DNA of 64,000 bases from Pedobacter panaciterrae. GTDB lineage: Bacteria; Bacteroidota; Bacteroidia; Sphingobacteriales; Sphingobacteriaceae. Location of the stretch: NCBI RefSeq assembly GCF_013204795.1, contig NZ_JABMKW010000008.1:434001-498000 (forward strand). Direction: 5' to 3'. The notes beneath the pieces were generated by a model. That model saw only the letters and a list, made by a program, of their open reading frames with translations. It was not told where the DNA came from and did not search any database. Made by a program: the position numbers and the translations under genes. Of this stretch, positions 62,070 through 64,000 are shown one piece after another; positions within the stretch are counted from its first letter, which is position 1, and each line of letters begins with the position of its first letter.

Positions 62070-62271
62070 ATCGCTTTGCTCTCACCAACTCGACCTCTTT
62101 GGTAATTTCGTCAAGTGAAGGTGCCGATTTAGCTTTGGAACGCAGCTTTTTCAGAATATGAGCAAAACCACTTTTCGACGGACTTTGAACAGAAATAAGA
62201 TTTAGGTCAGCAAGGTCTTTAATTAATTTTGCTGCCTTCGGATTTAGTATATCAATTGTCATGGTACTCAT
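62059..62271 (-). CDS. Antitoxin of the broken PIN toxin pair
   Basis: A 70-residue protein: an N-terminal TIDILNPKAAKLIKDLADL, which resembles the RHH or AbrB-like antitoxins of PIN toxins, and a basic C-terminus LRSKAKSAPSLDEITKEVELVRAKRYEK that would wrap the toxin. Met4 (MTIDIL) is an alternative start. It is intact although its toxin is a pseudogene, so it may now act alone, or be on its way out. Confidence 0.78.
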   Translation of the reverse strand: MSTMTIDILNPKAAKLIKDLADLNLISVQSPSKSGFAHILKKLRSKAKSAPSLDEITKEVELVRAKRYEK

Positions 62272-62338
62272 AGTTCAAAAACAAACATTCTTTACACAAA
62301 AGCCAAACCAATTTAATCTACCACTAAATATGGTGACG

Positions 62339-62371
62339 CCCAATTGGCCAGACACTGTCTGGCCAATTGGG
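62339..62371. repeat. 33-base near-perfect palindrome
   Basis: CCCAATTGGCCAGACA at 62339-62354 and TGTCTGGCCAATTGGG at 62356-62371 are exact 16-base inverted arms about one central base. Length and GC content exceed a normal operator. A relic of a mobile element end, or a protein-binding or recombination site, are possible. Confidence 0.65.
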
Positions 62372-62864
62372 GTAAAACTGATACGGTCGCCGAGATAACG
62401 GACTATGAGGTGTTTATTACGAATAACATCTTTTAGTGGCCTACTTTTACATCGTTTAATGGCCTAATTCGTTATGCTGAATTTATTTCAGCATCCCGCA
62501 TATGCTATTCAAAACCTGCTCAAATGAGATCCTGAAATAAATTTGCTTCGCAGCTTCTTCGAGGTCAGGATGACGAGCGACTGGGAGTTGTTCGAGATGA
62601 CGGGGAGTAGAGAATTATGCGAGTTCAAGAGATCTCTCTCTGCGTTCCTTAAAAAGAGTAGCTCATTGTGGTTTTGTGGAACGCTTACAAGGAGATTTTG
62701 TACAGACCATTGAGGGGAATACAAATGTAGAGGGCAGCAGAGAGGGTGATGGTGTTTACAGGCAATTAAGGCATAAAAGAACGATTGCCAAGTACGCTGA
62801 TGGGCTGTAGTACAGGTTAGTGGATGCTAAAAAAATGTTTTTTTGGTAATTTAATTTTGAAGTA

Positions 62865-62888
62865 TTACTAAAAATATTAGTAAATTTG
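62865..62888 (+). promoter_or_regulatory. Promoter and overlapping palindrome before the 115-aa gene
   Basis: TAAATTTG (62881-62888) matches the -7 element, with TTTTG at 62855-62859, 21 bases upstream. TTACTAA-AAATA-TTAGTAA at 62865-62883 overlaps it, so it could be an operator of the promoter. Confidence 0.5.
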
Positions 62889-62907
62889 TCTATTCAATTT
62901 TACTGAT

Positions 62908-63255
62908 ATGGGCAACAGACCTCAACGAGAACATAAACCGTTATTTGAATATTCAGCTAAATATGAGCAAACGGTTAGAACAATAGATTTGATCAGAAAA
63001 ATATTTAATAATGCGCTTAAGCAAAGGCTATGGGTGTTTGAGCCATCGGTGAAAAGATGGTTCAGTCCTGAGGAGTTCATGGAAATGTATGAGCGGTATG
63101 ACAACCTGGATCCGAAATGGATTGCAAAGATTGAAGTGCGTGATCCGATGGAGGGGTTGGAAGCTGCGGATACACAGGTTGAGAGTATACTTGCCAGAAA
63201 GGCTATATTGACAAAGAAGATTATAGATTACGAAAGGTCTAAGCAGAAAAAATAG
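62908..63255 (+). CDS. Small basic protein, function unknown
   Basis: A 115-residue protein, basic and helical, with no membrane segment or family I recognise. It has MGNRPQREHKPLFEYSAKYEQ, a middle with VKRWFSPEEFMEMYERYDN and a charged coiled-coil-like tail ARKAILTKKIIDYERSKQKK. The promoter just upstream and codon use like the neighbours suggest that it is expressed. Tyr and Arg/Lys content hints at nucleic-acid contact, but this is a guess. Possibly a phage or plasmid accessory gene. Confidence 0.5.
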   Translation: MGNRPQREHKPLFEYSAKYEQTVRTIDLIRKIFNNALKQRLWVFEPSVKRWFSPEEFMEMYERYDNLDPKWIAKIEVRDPMEGLEAADTQVESILARKAILTKKIIDYERSKQKK

Positions 63256-63373
63256 CAGAAAAGAAAAGTATTTTAAGCTGCATAGAATGGGAGTAAGTTT
63301 TAATGGCGGGATTACATTTGCTTTTGAGGAGTAAAAAAGTATAGCTTTGACTATACACTTTTTACACTTACAT

Positions 63374-63796
63374 ATGAATTTTGATTTTCATGTTCAACAG
63401 ATTGAAAGTACACACACACTCTTAAACCAAGCTGCAGTTAAAGCTGTAAATATTCATTTGACGCTACGCAACTGGCTTATTGGGTTTTACATCGTTGAAT
63501 TTGAACAAAAGGGAGAAAATCGATTGGAATATGGAGCTAAGTTGCTTCATCGCTTGTCTGCCAATCTAAACCAAAAGAAGCTTTTGAATATTAATGAACG
63601 AGAGCTACGACGATTCAGATCATTTTATCAAATCTATGCTAGTTTAGGGGATATTTTTTCGAAAGAAGCAATTCGGGGGACATGCTTAAAGGAAAACGAT
63701 ATTCCCTTTAAGCAGTTGCCAGATTATCAGGATACAGGAACAGCTCAGGAAAGAGTAAAAGTGATTTTACCTAATAAACCGACTTCCAGATCTTAA
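63374..63796 (+). pseudogene. Truncated DUF1016 (YhcG-like) nuclease gene
   Basis: The 140 residues from ATG 63374 match the N-terminal part of DUF1016 proteins: NQAAVKAVNIHLTLRNWLIGFYIVEFEQ, GAKLLHRLSANLNQK and NERELRRFRSFYQIYA. Full proteins are about 330-350 residues with a PD-(D/E)XK nuclease domain at the C-terminus, which is missing; after about 110 residues the text no longer looks like the family and ends in a stop. It overlaps the next, opposite gene by 26 bases, consistent with a breakpoint. Family members often accompany restriction-modification genes. Confidence 0.6.
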
Positions 63797-64000
63797 ATGT
63801 GTTCTGATGGTTCCCGTCTATTTGCCTGATGACAAGGCAAAGGTGTTCTTCTCTCTGAGGGAAATATTTGTCAATGATTTGCTGAGTTTGCTGAATTAAT
63901 TGTCCGAGGTGCTGTTCAAAATCAATGTTTTTAACATCTAAAATAACCTGATTCATTCTTGCTGAAATTGTGCATTCGAAGGTAAATTCTCTTTTGAGCG
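63771..64000 (-). CDS. Partial gene of unknown function, running off the right edge
   Basis: The minus-strand frame is open from base 64000 down to its stop at 63771, so only the last about 75 residues are seen, ending HQNTFKIWKSVY. A Met at 63956 is internal, not a required start. The visible text LKREFTFECTISARMNQVILD and HLGQLIQQTQQIIDKYFPQRE is alpha-helical and not assigned to a family. Its end overlaps the truncated DUF1016 gene. Confidence 0.4.
   Translation of the reverse strand, partial: LKREFTFECTISARMNQVILDVKNIDFEQHLGQLIQQTQQIIDKYFPQREEHLCLVIRQIDGNHQNTFKIWKSVY

Larger units (their letters stand above)
62272..62907. other. Gene-free region with palindromes and repeat fragments
   Basis: No credible gene is seen in these 636 bases. 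It holds a 33-base palindrome (62339-62371), a direct repeat of TTARTGGCCTA (62433-62443 and 62456-62466), a small hairpin ATGCTGAA/TTCAGCAT (62474-62494), an ATCCTGA repeat (62529-62571) and a broken copy of the R7 type (62591-62647). The stretch after 62650 is plain A/T-rich sequence with a promoter before the next gene. An ORF on the minus strand at 62509-62724 lies in the repeats and is not a gene. Confidence 0.7.

Noticed and set aside
62509..62724. 71-aa frame on the minus strand
   Set aside because: It runs through repeat fragments of the ATCCTGA and GAGATCTC types and has no family-like text.

Overview
The window looks like chromosomal DNA of a Bacteroidota bacterium of the Sphingobacteriaceae, most like Pedobacter. 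The reasons are a SusC/SusD pair with GH127-type enzyme genes, promoters of the Bacteroidota form (TTTG, about 19 bases, TAnnTTTG), a fused 2-oxoacid dehydrogenase E1, a fused DAHP synthase/chorismate mutase, A-rich stretches in place of strong Shine-Dalgarno sites, and dispersed palindromes of the GTCATCTCGACG and GATCCTGAA types. The assignment comes from reading alone; no database was searched.

Layout. 1-7353: the end of an E1 gene, then the aromatic amino acid genes on the minus strand: pheA, DAHP synthase/chorismate mutase, aroA, aroC, preceded by a separate S4-protein/aroB pair. The pheA operon has a leader that reads as a ribosome-mediated attenuator: a 20-residue peptide with eight aromatic residues in a run of nine codons, an antiterminator strand overlapping the end of that peptide, and a terminator hairpin. 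7476-19083: housekeeping and mixed genes (proline dehydrogenase, HAD phosphatase, tRNA-Met, a NEW3-domain/ABC exporter operon, AraC plus NmrA-like pair, Crp/Fnr and DJ-1 family genes, a glycosyltransferase, a CDGSH protein). 19138-33425: a glycan-utilisation region with a GH127-like enzyme, a propeller glycosidase-like protein, a membrane-anchored putative regulator, SusC, SusD, a two-repeat secreted protein and an MFS importer. 33565-36289: an ABC transporter operon with a YtrA-type GntR repressor and a clear operator at its promoter.

36382-47321: a PQQ/cytochrome c dehydrogenase, a decayed ECF sigma gene, and a two-component system divergent from a tightly coupled operon (DUF4856 lipoprotein, imelysin lipoprotein, HTTM membrane protein, TonB-dependent receptor) that is probably for metal uptake. 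47520-61619: an esterase, HxlR/flavodoxin and SDR/AraC/NTF2 groups, an FtsX-type permease, a LytS/LytT-like pair with a barrel protein, a class C beta-lactamase fold enzyme, a lipoprotein hydrolase with twin operators, an aldo/keto reductase and a second Crp/Fnr gene. 61658-64000 is an accessory, decaying end: a PIN toxin broken by a stop and a frameshift beside an intact antitoxin, a 33-base palindrome, repeat fragments, an unknown small gene, a truncated DUF1016 nuclease gene and a gene running off the right edge.

The observations I rate highest are the aromatic leader attenuator, the twin operators at 59697-59736, the GntR operator at 33521-33544, and the regulated imelysin/HTTM/TonB operon.
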